DNA of 64,000 nucleotides from Umbelopsis ramanniana AG (GCF_025399195.1 NW_026252135.1:117989-181988); one strand, 5' to 3'. Positions 1-16,363 are shown, counted from the stretch's first letter. Notes: generated from the sequence alone by a model not told the origin. Numbers and translations are program-made.

Positions 1-835
1 TTCTTCTCGCATTGAGCATATATACTCCTTCCATTGGCTACTGCCAATCCCTCAATTTCATCGCCGCACTGTTGTTACTATGCACGGAAAACGAAGAGCA
101 TACATTCTGGATCATGGTGGCTACGACATCGAACATTCTTCCACCTTCTACTTATGACGCCACCATGGAAGATGCCACTGTAGATCAGTTAACGCTTCTA
201 TGGCTGATATTTGACAGGTATCCTGCTATATGGTCGAGGATCAGCAACGATGTTCCGTTTTGGGAATTAGAACAAAAGGAGCGGCCACCACCATCGGCTT
301 TGGTTACCACGCACTGGTTTCTGACGCTATTTTCCAACGTACTGCCTATCGAGGTACGTATTGCCATCAAGCATCCAGCGCAGCTTTGTACAGATGATAA
401 ACATGTTTCTATCTGCAGTCAGTGTTCCGTGTATGGGATACCTTTTTCTAGTGAGTGTAACGATCAATATGAACACAAGTGATTATTGCCTTATTCATTT
501 TTATTTCCAGTGAAGGGCATACGGTGTTGTTCAGGATGGCCCTTGCGCTGCTTGAAATTAATTCACCCGCGCTGCTGAACGCAGAAGACAGTATGGAAGT
601 GTTTCAAATAATGCAGAGTTTACCCAAGCAAGCCATCGATTGCAACCATCTGCTTGATGTGAGTGAGTCTGCCACCATTATTGAATGCCTATCTCCGCGT
701 ATATTGACAGTGTATTTATAGACGGCGTTCGCGCGTAGGAAAAATCCATCATACATAACAGACGAAGAGATCCAACACCGAGTTTATGTGATCCGTGAAC
801 GACGCAAGAGACGTGATAGTGAAGTGAACAGATAG
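1..835 (+). CDS. TBC-domain Rab GTPase-activating protein, 3' part
   Basis: The gene enters from the left edge, so the N-terminus is missing. Visible exons are about 1-354, 419-450, 511-658 and 722-835, all joined in frame by GT..AG introns. The protein carries the second half of a TBC (Tre-2/Bub2/Cdc16) domain: the GYCQSLNF glutamine-finger motif, then WFLTLFSNVLP, then SVFRVWDTFFYEG assembled across the tiny 32-nt exon, then VLFRMALALLE. In this family the arginine and glutamine fingers stimulate GTP hydrolysis by Rab proteins in membrane traffic; the arginine-finger block lies off the window. The tail is short and basic, ending in a run of Arg and Lys. The closest general resemblance is to Gyp/TBC1D8-9-like proteins, but the Rab target cannot be told. 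A polyadenylation-like AATAAA lies at 913. The following gene is convergent. Confidence 0.85.
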
Positions 836-1172
836 GAACTGGTCTTTTTTTTTTTTTTGGTTGGTTGGTTCATAAATGCGGGTAGTTCCTTTTTGGAATG
901 TGCTACTTTTGCAATAAATACATTGCGTTACATACGATACTTTGAAAAAGGAGAGAGAGAGAGAAATTGTACTAGGTGCAAATATGGTTTCTTTTCGGAA
1001 ACGATGTTGTTTCAAGTATTCACAACTGAGTGAAACAGTAAACGAAGTGGACATTATGCGTGGTCACGCAGGTTTAAGGTAATGAACTGTACAAGGGGCG
1101 GGACGATGTAAAGGAAGATTCCGTTGGGAATGGGGTGGGTATCGAAAAGGGGGTTGAGACGTGTGGTGATGT
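836..1172. other. Intergenic, convergent 3' ends
   Basis: This is the tail-to-tail space between the TBC gene and the secreted-protein gene. It holds a T-run near 846-859, short TTGG repeats, a GA dinucleotide run near 952-964 and an AATAAA at 913-918. I see no coding signal; the open frames here are low-complexity. Confidence 0.6.
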
Positions 1173-1974
1173 CTATTCATCATCCATATAGTCTTCCATG
1201 ACGACTCGGACTACATCGTCTAGTTGTTCATCATACTGTGACCACAACTGTTGTTTGGTGTCCTCAAAGCGAGATGTTAGGTGAGTGCGACTGTTGGTCA
1301 ACGATCGGTTTGGTATTTGAAGATTTTGTTGCCCGTGCAAAGCCAAGTCGCCTTTAGGTTTGCAGACCATAGAGGCTCGGTCTGCCAGGTCTTTCAACAT
1401 GGCATCGCTTGTGAGGTAAGCGCCAAGTCGGAAGCCGACAACTTGGTTCAAATTGTAGAGGAGAGGTACGAGGGCTTCGGCGGTTCTGTCTCCAGGAAGC
1501 CAATCTTCTTCGCCATGCTTTTGATGATTATTTAGCGGGATGAGCGAAGGTAAGATCTCAGCAACCAATGGTCGGATGTGTGACAGTACGTTTGCATGAT
1601 TTATCGACAAGTGAACTCGGATTGTTGACTGTAGCAAAGGTCGCGCCGTTACGGACCAACATTGTTCTACATCATGTTTCAATCAATAAACAGGCGGCAT
1701 TCGGAGATCGATATGGATTCAAGCGGAGAGAAAACTTACCATCCAGTGGAGCGAGGTCTATTTTCAAGGCATCGTAAAGACCATCTTCAAACAGCATGTC
1801 GAGTGTGGCTGCTTCTAGTACTTCGTCGGTTACATTTTCGTAGTATTCGCATAGGCTCTCAAATAGTAAGAGGCTAGCTGGTTCGACAGCAGTTGTATCG
1901 GACTCAACAAATACAGGTGCAGCGATAGCCAGCAACGGTACTATACATAAGGCGAGTGTGCGCAAGTACATCAT
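1173..1974 (-). CDS. Small secreted or luminal protein of unknown function
   Basis: Two exons (1974-1740 and 1666-1173) joined by a 73-bp GT..AG intron give a 242-residue protein. The start was chosen because it opens a clear signal peptide: residues 1-20 include LRTLALCIVPLLAIAAP, followed by a plausible signal-peptidase site. The mature part has no transmembrane segment, repeats or Cys-rich pattern. It contains a run of acidic residues early and an Asp/Glu-rich C-terminus ending MEDYMDDE. No retention signal such as HDEL is present, so secretion or vacuolar delivery is possible. I do not recognise a family. The real reading frame is supported by frame continuity across the intron and by protein-like composition on both sides. 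Confidence 0.65.
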
Positions 1975-2191
1975 ATAGGTTGTAACGAAAGGAAAGGGGA
2001 GGGTGCTGAGAAAAGTGAAAGAGAAACGAAGAAGAGACGAGATGACGATGGGAAGGGAGAAAAAACCGGTGAAATAGGATTTCAACCTAAACATTTATTC
2101 AAATTGATCCATGCGACTAATTCTCCCCCTTCTGTGCCCCAAAGTGGAGAGGACCTTTCTGTAAGTTCTATTCTATTGAATATCCGAATTA

Positions 2192-7046
<4,855 letters not shown>

Positions 7047-7184
7047 GTGACTGATGGTGCAATACTGAAAATTGTGAACTTCCTCGACGGTTTTGTGACT
7101 TTTGACTGGCGATGGGGGCGAGCCAAACTTCCCTTCCCGTCCGTCAATTGAAGCACCGCACTGGCCTTGATTCCGCCTTCAACC

Positions 7185-8697
7185 ATGCTGCAAAGGTCCC
7201 AACAACCAAAAGAAACGTTCTTCGACTTTCCAAGGTCGACTATAGTACGCGAAAAGCCCTCAGTGCGCTTGAGGAAAGCTGTGATAGGTGAGTGGATATC
7301 TAGCCCACTATGGCAACATTCTCAGTTGAATTTACTTGTCCTGAATTAGACGGAAACATACATGCTGTGAAACGTTTGTTGCGCAAGGTGAACAGCATAC
7401 AAAATCCAGACCCGGATACTGGAATGTAAGTAGATTTCACCACAGATTTCATCGACTGGCCAGCGTCTCTGATATATAAAGCAACAGGACATCTTTGTTA
7501 CTGGCCGCCAAGCATGGGAAAGTGGATGTGGTCAACTATTTACTCAGTGTTGGCCATGAAGACGAAACGATATCACTGGTAGGATGATTGGAGCCACTTA
7601 AAATATTTTATAGAAGCGTTCCTTTAACATTCTATCATGTAGGACAATGAAGATAATACTGTACTTATGCTTGCGGCCATCAATAATGAAGAAGAGGTGA
7701 GACGATGATTAATTTAAATATGATCTGCTTTTCCTTTTGCTAACTTATGCGCCGAATAGATATTCTACCGTTATGCCGAGAAATATCCAGAGTGTATTCA
7801 TGCTATCAACAAACATGGATGGTCAGTTCTCTTATTCGCTGCAAAGAACGGAAATGTTAATATTGTGGAGGTGAGTATGCCTGCCCCCCACACTCCTTTT
7901 TATTTGCATTTAGGCAATGAGCTAAAAGCACATATTATCCCCAGTTTCTTTTGTCTATATCAGCCGATGTAGACCATGTTGATGATGATGGTAACTCGGC
8001 TTTACATCATGCAGCGGCGTGGGGGCATACGCATGTAAGAACATTATATGCATATCGATGCGGTGTGTATCTGCTACATGTATTAATTACATTGCATTGT
8101 TACAGGTCATAACTTTACTAGTAGTAAGTTAAAGTCTTCGATTATGCTGTAATATATAGGCTCAATTGCAATACTTACTGTCATGTTCAGCTGGGAGGAT
8201 GCAACATCGACCTCGAGAATCGCCAGCACTTTACAGCCAGCGACTATGCTTACAGCTTCTCAGTAAGGGTACACTTGAGAGGTAACAGTTTTTCCTTACT
8301 GATTCAAGTAATGCTATGTCCCTATCTCATTGTTTGCGTTTTAAAAGAGTTGGCGCGGATGCACTTAGAAGACATAGCAGCGATCGCCCCAAGGCAATCG
8401 TTACCATTCAGTACTCGATCTGAGGCTAGCGCTGGTCGACCGGGACCTGAGACAATCTACAGACATAGACATAGTTCTAGTTATGAAAGCACATTGAGAT
8501 CAGAGTATGCGCCGCCCTACGCCTCATCGCTCCCATCAGCTGGTGTTCCTCTGGCCACATCGCTTAGCTCCTCCAGTTCATATCTTCATACTGCTTCCAT
8601 CGGTAGCCCGCAATCACAGGATGCTTTTGGCGAATATAGAGGACGACCGGCTAGCTCTGGAGACCAAGCGACGTCCCCCAGGTTGCGTGGGGCTTGA
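7185..8697 (+). CDS. Ankyrin-repeat protein resembling TORC2 subunit Avo2
   Basis: At least eight short exons, all in frame across GT..AG introns, encode an N-terminal ankyrin block and a Ser/Pro-rich tail. Recognisable repeat cores are GNIHAVKRLLRK, TSLLLAAKHGKVDVVNYLL, NTVLMLAAINNEEE, WSVLLFAAKNGNVNIVEFLL and GNSALHHAAAWGHTHVITLLV. The last repeat runs into TASDYAYSF, as in fungal Avo2-type proteins. Avo2 is a peripheral, non-essential TORC2 subunit in yeast. The assignment rests on repeat order and the short RLRKAVIDGN start, so another small ankyrin protein is possible. The tail from about 8350 on is low-complexity with many Ser, Arg and Pro and is probably disordered. The start ATG sits just before an exon that ends at a GTGAGT donor. 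Confidence 0.65.
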
Positions 8698-9246
8698 TCA
8701 CGCTGCCAATAACATTTCAAAAGTATACCCGCCGCTGCTCTCACTTGCCAAAATAAAAAACAAATGCATTATGAGAGAGTTGTTTATATGTCGTTGGCTG
8801 TTGCTCACGAACTGCATCTATACATATTTGTCTGGCCATTACTTTCTTCTAATGCAGCTCAACTGGATGTCCTCCGACACCCCGTATGCAATGATGTCTG
8901 TTCTCTTTCGATAATTTTAATAAACCTGTATAGACAAGATGCCTTTTATAATAGATTGAGCTGTCCAAGTAGACGAACTCATAGTCAATGCTTCACCACC
9001 AAAGACTATGTAAGTAATTTTGCATATCTAGACGAATTTGAGTCCAAAGGGAACGAAGTTGGAATCCACTGTACAAGAAAAGGTGATAGGTAAATAATAG
9101 AAAGAAAAAGGGGTTGGGAGTAATGAAGTGTGTGGATTTTTTTGGGGTTTCTTTTTTTTTTTTTTTATAGGTGATCAGAGTGGGGTAATAGAAGGGTTGC
9201 ATTTGAATATACTTCCTTTTTTTTTTAATGAAGCTTGCAAACCCCT
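8698..9246. other. Intergenic, convergent 3' ends
   Basis: This stretch separates the convergent ankyrin and FHA-RING genes. It has an AATAAA at 8919-8924, which would suit the end of the ankyrin transcript, and T-rich runs near 9150-9167 and 9217-9226. I see no gene or repeat family here. Confidence 0.5.
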
Positions 9247-11232
9247 TCACCTTCCACTATGCTCATCTGTTTCCGGAAACTCCTGCGAAGGAGAGGACAT
9301 GTTGTTTCGAAGGTTAGGATATGAGGTGGAATCAGTGGAGCTAGAATCATTTCGGTGAAATGACTCGTTTCTGATATGCATACCACTACCAGTCGACGAC
9401 GCATCATCCTGTGATTCAAGATTTGCAGATGATTCAATCCCGGAAGATAACCGCCTCTTATCCAATATCACATTTCGCAATTTTCCTACTATTCCAGCGG
9501 CACTTGGACGTCGTTGCATAGATCGAGATGTCGATGGTGTAAGTGGAGATGATACTGCCGAAGATGGAAGCGATGTGGATGTATTTGTCACAAACTCGCC
9601 ACTTCTCGCATCCGGCAAGTTGTCTACATCGTTGTGTAAACCCAGAATATCGTCATTTTCGTCATCATCCCTTTGTATTATTGTCTGCCGTCTGTTGTCG
9701 TCCTCGGGTAAGATATTTTCTGATTAGGAGAGAAAAAAAAAATAACAAAAAGGTATTAGCATACTTTGCTTCTCATAGCTGTGAGGAGAATCTATAACAA
9801 GACGATAGTAAATTCATTCATACCTTCAGATGACAATGAATTTAACCTCATCCTCTCCGTCATGCCATATTGCGAGCTCTCTACCAAAGTATGAGCCATG
9901 GCTTCTCTTGTCGCAACGCCGCTCCTAATAACCGGAATGTTTTGTGAGATGGGTAGTCCACCAAGGCCCTGGGCTTCTGGATGTGCAGAATCGGAATCAA
10001 TAGGATAAGGGACATGGCTTTCGTTGCCAGCAATACTGTTTTGTCGCACAGGGTAATGATTTAATGATGTGGTAGAAGCCATAGCTCGCAAGGAAGGAGG
10101 TCGAACATTGGTGATAGATGCAGTAGCTGGGTGGTCGCCATTTTGCCCAAATCCATACATCTCTAAAACTTCTTCTGCTTCAACCGCTACATTTGCTTCT
10201 AAATCTGCATAGGTTCTGCAGATTGGACACGAAAAAGCCGGATGATTTTGAACAAGTAGCGGTCGAATGCATTTGTAGTGATAGGTATGAGAGCAAGGGG
10301 CGAGAAACAAGGCTTGAAAGGGTGCGATGGCAAAAAGGCAAATGCAACATTCTTCGATTTCAACTTGAGCTGGCGGTATTGGACTGACTGAATTGGTGGG
10401 AAGGTTACTGTCACTGTCTTGAGGAATAGCTGGAGAAGCGTTGGAACTGGTTCGAGTTATAGTATTAGGCGTACCGCCTAAACTCCGCAAGTTGTTCAAA
10501 GCATTCAAACTGAAGGGATTGGCTTTTTGCTGCCATGTTCTGTTGATCTCAAACTTCATTTTGACCGACCGGTATATCTCCTCCGCTCCGCCTTGGTAGT
10601 CCACACCAAGCTGAACAATATCGCCATCTTTTAGTTCAACCGGCTTGCTCTCTGTACCAGGCGGACTTAGTCTAATATTGTTCAAGAAGGTGCCGCTGGA
10701 GGATTTAGTATCCCGCAGAAAGATCTGACAATGGAATGGTTAGACATGTAACCCCAGGCTAACTCCTTTGTTGTGCAGCTGACCCCTCGGTGCAACAGAA
10801 AATGACTTTTACCTTTCGACCTTCTGACCACATCTCCGCATGAGCTCTACTCACTACCTTGCTGCGAAATGTCACTCTATTAGGAAGATTCCGTCTATCG
10901 GTAAATCGTCCGATTTTGACCAAGTTGCCGTTTTCCAAGTCCATTTCAATGACTGGAAAAATAAGAGATTGGCCAGGAGCCTCAAGGCTAGGTACAATAC
11001 GCACATGAGGTGGTTTAGTTTCTGAAATGGCGTTGAATGGGCTGCTTACAGGCGGCGCTGAAGTCGGAGACGGTTCTGCGGTCATAGTCGTTGCAGCAGT
11101 CGATATGGACGGCATTTCTTGGTTGCGACGTTGACGACGTTGTCCAGAAAATGTGCGAGTGAGGCGTGAAGTCATTGTTCCCTGAGACTGACTTCTAACA
11201 TGTGTAGAAGTACCACTCCCTGTAGAGGACAT
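9247..11232 (-). CDS. FHA-RING E3 ubiquitin ligase, Dma1/Dma2 type
   Basis: Three exons (11232-10813, 10724-9824, 9719-9247) give a 597-residue protein with correct phases. A disordered Ser/Thr-rich N-terminus leads into an FHA domain at roughly residues 80-190, with the phosphothreonine-binding elements [18 protein letters not shown] and [14 protein letters not shown]2 follows: CCIC, then [11 protein letters not shown], then CPICR. This FHA-then-RING order is specific to Dma1/Dma2 of yeast (CHFR-related), which ubiquitinate phospho-marked targets in the spindle-position checkpoint, septin regulation and cytokinesis. The C-terminal 250 residues are Ser/Thr-rich and longer than in yeast; they include [11 protein letters not shown], which may be a phosphorylation cluster. 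The first intron falls inside the FHA domain. Confidence 0.88.
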
Positions 11233-11483
11233 TTACTGTTAAGGGATAAAAAGTTAAGAAGAGAAAAAAAAAAAAAAAGAAAAAATGGGATTGAAACAAT
11301 TGACATCTTACAGCAGCCAATAGGGAGATTAACGCTTCCCACTCAAAATTATGCAAGACGTTCTTTATTTAATGCTCATAGTTTAAATTGTCGACTGACA
11401 TACTGCTTGTTTACATCATGGCATCGCCAAATTCCAAACCAGCATAGGAGGGGGAGAATTTCTGGGTAGTTTCCAATCCGATT

Positions 11484-12837
11484 TCAAAACCCTACAGAAA
11501 AGTCGGTTAGCAGAAGCCGGTGTGAAGCATTGTTTCGTTTCAGTTCATACCATATTTCATTTTAGCCTCTCGTTTTGTCTTGCGATTTTGTGCATATTGT
11601 TCTGCTAGAATGTCTCGTTTGCTTTGAGCTTGGTGAGCCAAATACATAATATTGCTCTTGCGCTTTTGAAGAGAACTTGTTTTGATCTGCAATCAACAAC
11701 AGCCACGTGGGATTAGGATAAACCAGACCAACTTTACATAAGCTAATGTGCCTTGAGATTGCCAGGTACATACCGAGCTCCCTGAAAGCCCAATGGGCTC
11801 CTGGGTTGGGATTCCGTCCTTGTTTTGGAGTTCTTCTGCTAAATTGACAGTCTTTATGTTGATGTGTTCCCCAAATCCTCTCCCGTGTCTACCCATGAGT
11901 CTCTCCATCTGTTTGTATTGCAGAGAAATTTTAACCACTGTGCTATGCGCTGCTACTGAAATACTACGAGACTTACCGCTTCATTACTTAGCTCCTCTTC
12001 TGGGGCATTCTGTTCTCCATACTGTGCATATGCCGCTTGCTGCTCATACCATTGCTGATAGGCTGCTGGATCGTATTGCGCATTGGGATCATAATAAGCA
12101 TATGCGTCGGCTGCTGTGTAAGAGATCGTGGAGCTTTCTGCTTCCGTTGGCTGGTTAGTCTCTGCCACTGGTTCTGTTATAGTGGCTGGTTGGGATTGTG
12201 TAGGCGTTGTTAAAACCTGCGTGATATTTGGTCCTAGCGTAAACATTGTTGAAGTTACTTTCACCTGTTTACATAATTTCCATTGACACAGATTTTTCTT
12301 ACCTAATGGGAAGAAGCTTTTGACTTCTCCTACATCTTCATTGTCACTTTCGTCGTCTTCTTCTTCTTCTTCTTCGTCTTCAACAGTCGTCTTTTTAGTA
12401 ATATTCAATTTGGCTTTATCTACAGTGGTTGTTGCTGAGGCTTTTGCAGCTAGCTCTGCTTTCCGTTTTGCAAGGGCAGGTGGTATAAACGATGTGGTGG
12501 TGGAAATGGGTGCTGTGGTTGGGGTAGAAGAGGTCGATCCTTCTTTTCTAAGGCTGGCGTTAGGATTCTTTGGAGGTGGTAGAAGAGCTGACAATCCAGA
12601 ACCTCCTGAGGTCTTTGGTCGCTTGTTAGCCGACATAGTGTCCTTAAAATCTTTGTCATTATCATTGTCATTGTTCAGTTTGGGAAGATCTACAAAGATC
12701 TGAACTTTGCCATTGGCTGTTTCAACCTTCCGCTTCGGAGGAGGTAATGAGTCGATAAACGATCTTTGTGGTTTAGTGGTTTGTTCAGGCTCACTGTCGC
12801 TGTCTGATCCCGACGAGTAATTGGCAACCAAAGGCAT
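11484..12837 (-). CDS. PRCC-like nuclear protein
   Basis: Five exons (12837-12303, 12233-11977, 11908-11774, 11686-11551, 11491-11484) encode 356 residues. It starts MPLVANYSSGSDSDSEPE, has the SLPPPKRK and GLSALLPPPKN motifs of the PRCC family, a KSFFPLG block and a long acidic Glu/Asp run. It ends in KMKYGF, matching the conserved KYGF end of animal PRCC. The last two residues and stop come from an 8-nt terminal coding exon. Human PRCC is a splicing-associated nuclear protein first known from papillary renal carcinoma fusions and MAD2B binding; the fungal role is not established. The acidic run is encoded by CTTCTTCTT-like repeats near 12356-12378. An upstream in-frame extension exists, but the chosen ATG matches the family N-terminus. 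Confidence 0.8.
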
Positions 12838-12947
12838 GTTGAAAGGTCTGGAAAATTTTCGATGGCCGCTGAGGGCTATTCCAGACAACTCGCTGCCATT
12901 TGAGTCTCCGCGCGAGTTCACCACAGCATCCTTGTCCTTAATCCAGT
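12838..12947. promoter_or_regulatory. Compact bidirectional promoter, PRCC / AP-1 mu
   Basis: Only 110 bp separate the divergent start codons of the PRCC-like gene and the AP-1 mu gene, so both must share core promoter sequence or start inside each other's 5' UTR. I see no clear TATA or CCAAT box. The call rests on gene geometry alone. Confidence 0.55.
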
Positions 12948-14893
12948 ATGGCATCTGCTGGTAAGAAACAGTTATTATGGTCGAGCACCACGTCCGAGTC
13001 ACTAACACTACACTTTTTTTGCAGTTTTTATATTGGATCTCAAAGGAAAAGTCCTCATCTCCAGAAATTATCGAGGAGATGTGCCCATGAGCGCAGTGGA
13101 GAAGTTTATGCCATTGGTACTTACCTACGTTTCAGTGCATCATGACAGTTTTATCAGCCAACATTGACATTGCTTTGATCTATTAGGTCAGCGAAGCCGA
13201 AGATGAACAAGTTCCACTGCCATGTTTCACCCATGAGGGCATCAACTATCTGTATATCAAACACAACAACCTTTACCGTATGTTATTTGTCACCGCCTAA
13301 GCAACTGTAAGTTATAACGCACTCAAACTTCTTCCCCTTTCGGTGTTCTAGTGCTGGCAGTAACGCGCAAAAATACGAACGCAACAAGTATTATGTTATT
13401 CTTGCATAGACTGACAGAAGTGTTTGCCGATTATTTCAAAGAGTTGGAAGAAGAATCAATTCGCGATAACTTTGTCATTGTTTACGAGCTTATGGACGAG
13501 ATGATGGATTTCGGATATCCTCAAACGACCGAAACAAAGATTCTTCAAGAGTATGATTCGATACGTATTCTTGATACCTGTTCCTCAGACTGTGGCTAAC
13601 GCACCTGTTTAGGTATATTACACAAGATGCCTACAAGCTGGAAACTCAAGTTCGTCCGCCTATGGCTGTTACGAATGCTGTATCATGGCGTTCTGAGGGT
13701 ATTAAATACAAAAAGAATGAGATCTTTTTGGATGTCATTGAAAGTGTCAACCTTTTGGTAAGTGACCTGAAGTATATTCTGCCAAAAATGCCATGGAGAG
13801 CTAAATGCAATACTTCCTTTGATAGGTCAATTCTAATGGTAATGTCTTGCGAAGTGAAGTTCTCGGAAGCGTTAAGATGAGATGCTATCTGTCAGGAATG
13901 CCTGAACTTAGACTTGGGCTCAACGATAAGGTTATGTTCGAGGCAACCGGTCGAGGTAAAGTGTTTTTTTTTTACTAGCGAACCGCAGACATGTAGAAAG
14001 TTTGATTTAACAGTTATTTTTTTTATACTACCTGCGACTGCAGCTTCTGCAAGCTCTTCAAAGGCAATTGAAATGGAAGATGTCAAGTTCCATCAGTGTG
14101 TGCGCCTTTCTCGCTTTGAAAACGACCGAACCATTAGTTTCATTCCACCAGATGGTGATTTTGAGCTGATGAGCTACCGTCTTCAGTCTTCGGCCAAGCC
14201 ACTCATTTGGGTTGAGGCTGTTGTTGAGAATTATGCCGGCTCTAGAGTTGAATATATGGTGAAGGCAAAGGCTCAGTTTAAGCGAAAAAGCTCAGCAAAC
14301 AATGTAGAAATTGCCATCCCGGTGCCTGACGATGCGGACTCTCCAAAGTTCAAGGTAAAAGATGAATTTTCATGCTTAGTATCATCTGGGGGGAGGTTAG
14401 CTGACGATATTTGCAGTGCTCTAGCGGTTCAGTTTCATACAAGCCTGAAAAATCTTGTCTTATTTGGAAAATTAAGCAATTCCAAGGTGGAAAGGAATTT
14501 ATAATGAGAGCTCACTTTGGTCTTCCTTCAGTGCAAGCAGGTAAAGTCGTTGATATTACACAGGATGACCCTTTAGGTGTTTTGGAAACTTACCATTGAC
14601 ACTTTACATTCAGCGGAAGAAACTGAAAAGAAGCCCCCGATCAACATTTCCTTTGAGATCCCATATTTTACTGTTTCCGGTATTCAGGTCCGGTATCTCA
14701 AGATTGTTGAGAAGAGTGGATATCAGGCCCTTCCCTGGGTGCGATACATCACACAAAATGGAGGTAAAAGCAACTGTTTGTATAAGGCAACGTATGATGT
14801 ACTAGACGTACTTAATGGGTTGGTTTTGCCATAGATTATCAAATGCGTATGCCAGAGAGCATCAAGAGCGGCAAGCAAACAGCCGGATACTAA
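12948..14893 (+). CDS. APM1: AP-1 adaptor complex mu subunit (clathrin adaptor medium chain)
   Basis: The gene begins with a 13-nt first coding exon (12948-12960) and continues through about nine more exons. The N-terminal longin-like domain starts MASAVFILDLKGKVLISRNYRGDV, typical of AP-1 mu rather than AP-2 mu. The mu homology domain follows, with RSEGIKYKKNE, FIPPDGDFELMSYRL and EIPYFTVSGIQVRYLKI, and then WVRYITQNGDYQMR near the C-terminus. AP-1 mu binds YxxPhi sorting signals and links cargo to clathrin at the trans-Golgi and endosomes. Length and end are as expected for the family, with a short extra tail ending SGKQTAGY. The protein is intact, with no missing blocks visible. Confidence 0.93.
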
Positions 14894-15212
14894 ACCAGCT
14901 ATCCATCATTATTTGATTTGATTGTCTTAACAGAGAATACCACCCGTTTTCGATTTCCATAGAATCGCCATCTCCTCTACATGAGATCAAAACAATCCAA
15001 AATCCCCCCTCCCAATATAAAAGACCAGAAAAAAAAATTACTGAAAACATAAATGAATATGTCTAATTCAAAGATCGTTCTAAATGACTGTTGGTTTATG
15101 GAATGTTGACGAAAAGGTAAATACAAGTTTCAGGGTCGCAGTAGAGCGCGCCTACTTCAAAAACATCAATTCAGCGGCTTTGCATATTTGCTCGAAGAGA
15201 GGAGGATTATTG
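14894..15212. other. Intergenic, convergent 3' ends
   Basis: The space between the AP-1 mu gene and the NmrA-like gene contains no gene that I can support. Weak open frames on both strands lack family signal and overlap the two 3' ends. Confidence 0.5.
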
Positions 15213-16363
15213 CTAAACTCTTGGTTTGAAGGTGTTTGCGTGTTCTTTGAAGAATTGATCAAGTGTCTTGCATGGTCGCTTAGCTAGAAGTTCAGCATGG
15301 GGAGTATGCATGCTGCCTTGGTTGGCTTGTATGTAGTCAAAGTAATCCAGATACGTTTGCACTTGGATACCTGTTAAAAGAATATCATTTGAATCAGCCC
15401 AACTTGCGCATTGCTCTCTATCCCTATCCTATTCATGTAAAAGCAGGCATACCGTTAGGTGCAGAGAATACTTTTGACTTGTATCCGTAATTTACAAAAT
15501 CGTCATTAAAGATTTGCGCCTTCTCGCGCTTAACTCGTGCGTCGAACCAGATGTCTTTTCCCAACTCTTGTAAGTAAAACGAAAGATCCATTCTTCTTGT
15601 GCGATGGTAAGTCAACTTTTGGTAACCGGTTGTGTCTGCCAACAATTGCAGGAGCTCCTTTCCACTAACTCGCTTTGGACCGGTTAACGTGTATATTTGT
15701 CCAATATGCTGGTCATCTAATTCACCACGAATATAGCCCTCGTCACTAAGCAGTACATTTTGTACTATGTGGCAGAGATCTTCTAAGTCAATTGGGCATA
15801 TATGTGTATCGTCACTAATGGTCATTGGTAGCTTTCGATGTTTTTCAATGTAATTGGACCATAGGTGGAAGTTCTGGTTTATCCAATCAGCCCTATCAAA
15901 GTTAAGTCATTAGCAATTGTTAGATGAACAGTCTCCAATAGAAAATTTTCTCATGCCTTAATATAACAGTATCCATGTCAGTGGAAAACAGTTCTTCTTC
16001 AATCTCACTAAATTCCTTCAAGGAGTGATGGGTAGATGACATGGCTCCCATATGAGATACCATGATCATGCTTTTGACTCCAGATTTATGAGCGCGCTGA
16101 ATCATCTTCTTGCACATTTCTACTCTTTCTGTTTCAAATCCAATGACGAGAACTACATGTTGAACTCCTCGCATAGCCTGAGCCAAGCTATTTTCATTCG
16201 AGTAATCCATGTGAATCATTTCTGCTCCGTTACGTTCGAAGCTGTGGCAGTTAGACTTGTCTTGATAGGTTAGTCTTAGCTTGTTGCGTAGGGTTGGTTG
16301 GTGCATAAGGTGAGATGCAATGCTATAACCTAGCCATTGATCAACGGAGGTAATGAGAATCAT
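15213..16363 (-). CDS. NmrA-like NAD(P)-binding protein
   Basis: Three exons (16363-15957, 15892-15453, 15370-15213) total 334 residues in consistent phase. The N-terminus MILITSVDQWLGYSIASHL is a Rossmann start of the atypical short-chain dehydrogenase type, although its glycine motif is degenerate compared with GxxGxxG. The middle holds VQHVVLVIGF, then SMIMVSHMGAMSS, then DTVILRADWINQNF, the usual NmrA/HSCARG order. Such proteins act as redox sensors or NAD(P)H-dependent reductases; the substrate is unknown. The exon 1 donor appears to be GC rather than GT, the only choice I found that keeps frame and the ILRADW motif. The intron is 64 bp. The weak dinucleotide motif may mean altered cofactor binding. 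Confidence 0.75.

Noticed and set aside
11793-12158. Plus-strand frame with Leu/Cys-rich sequence opposite PRCC-like exons 2 and 3
   Set aside because: It crosses two introns of the real gene and lacks its own splice or family evidence.
12320-12703. Plus-strand Ser/Val-rich open frame opposite the PRCC-like gene
   Set aside because: It mirrors the acidic Glu/Asp repeat of the real gene and is low-complexity.
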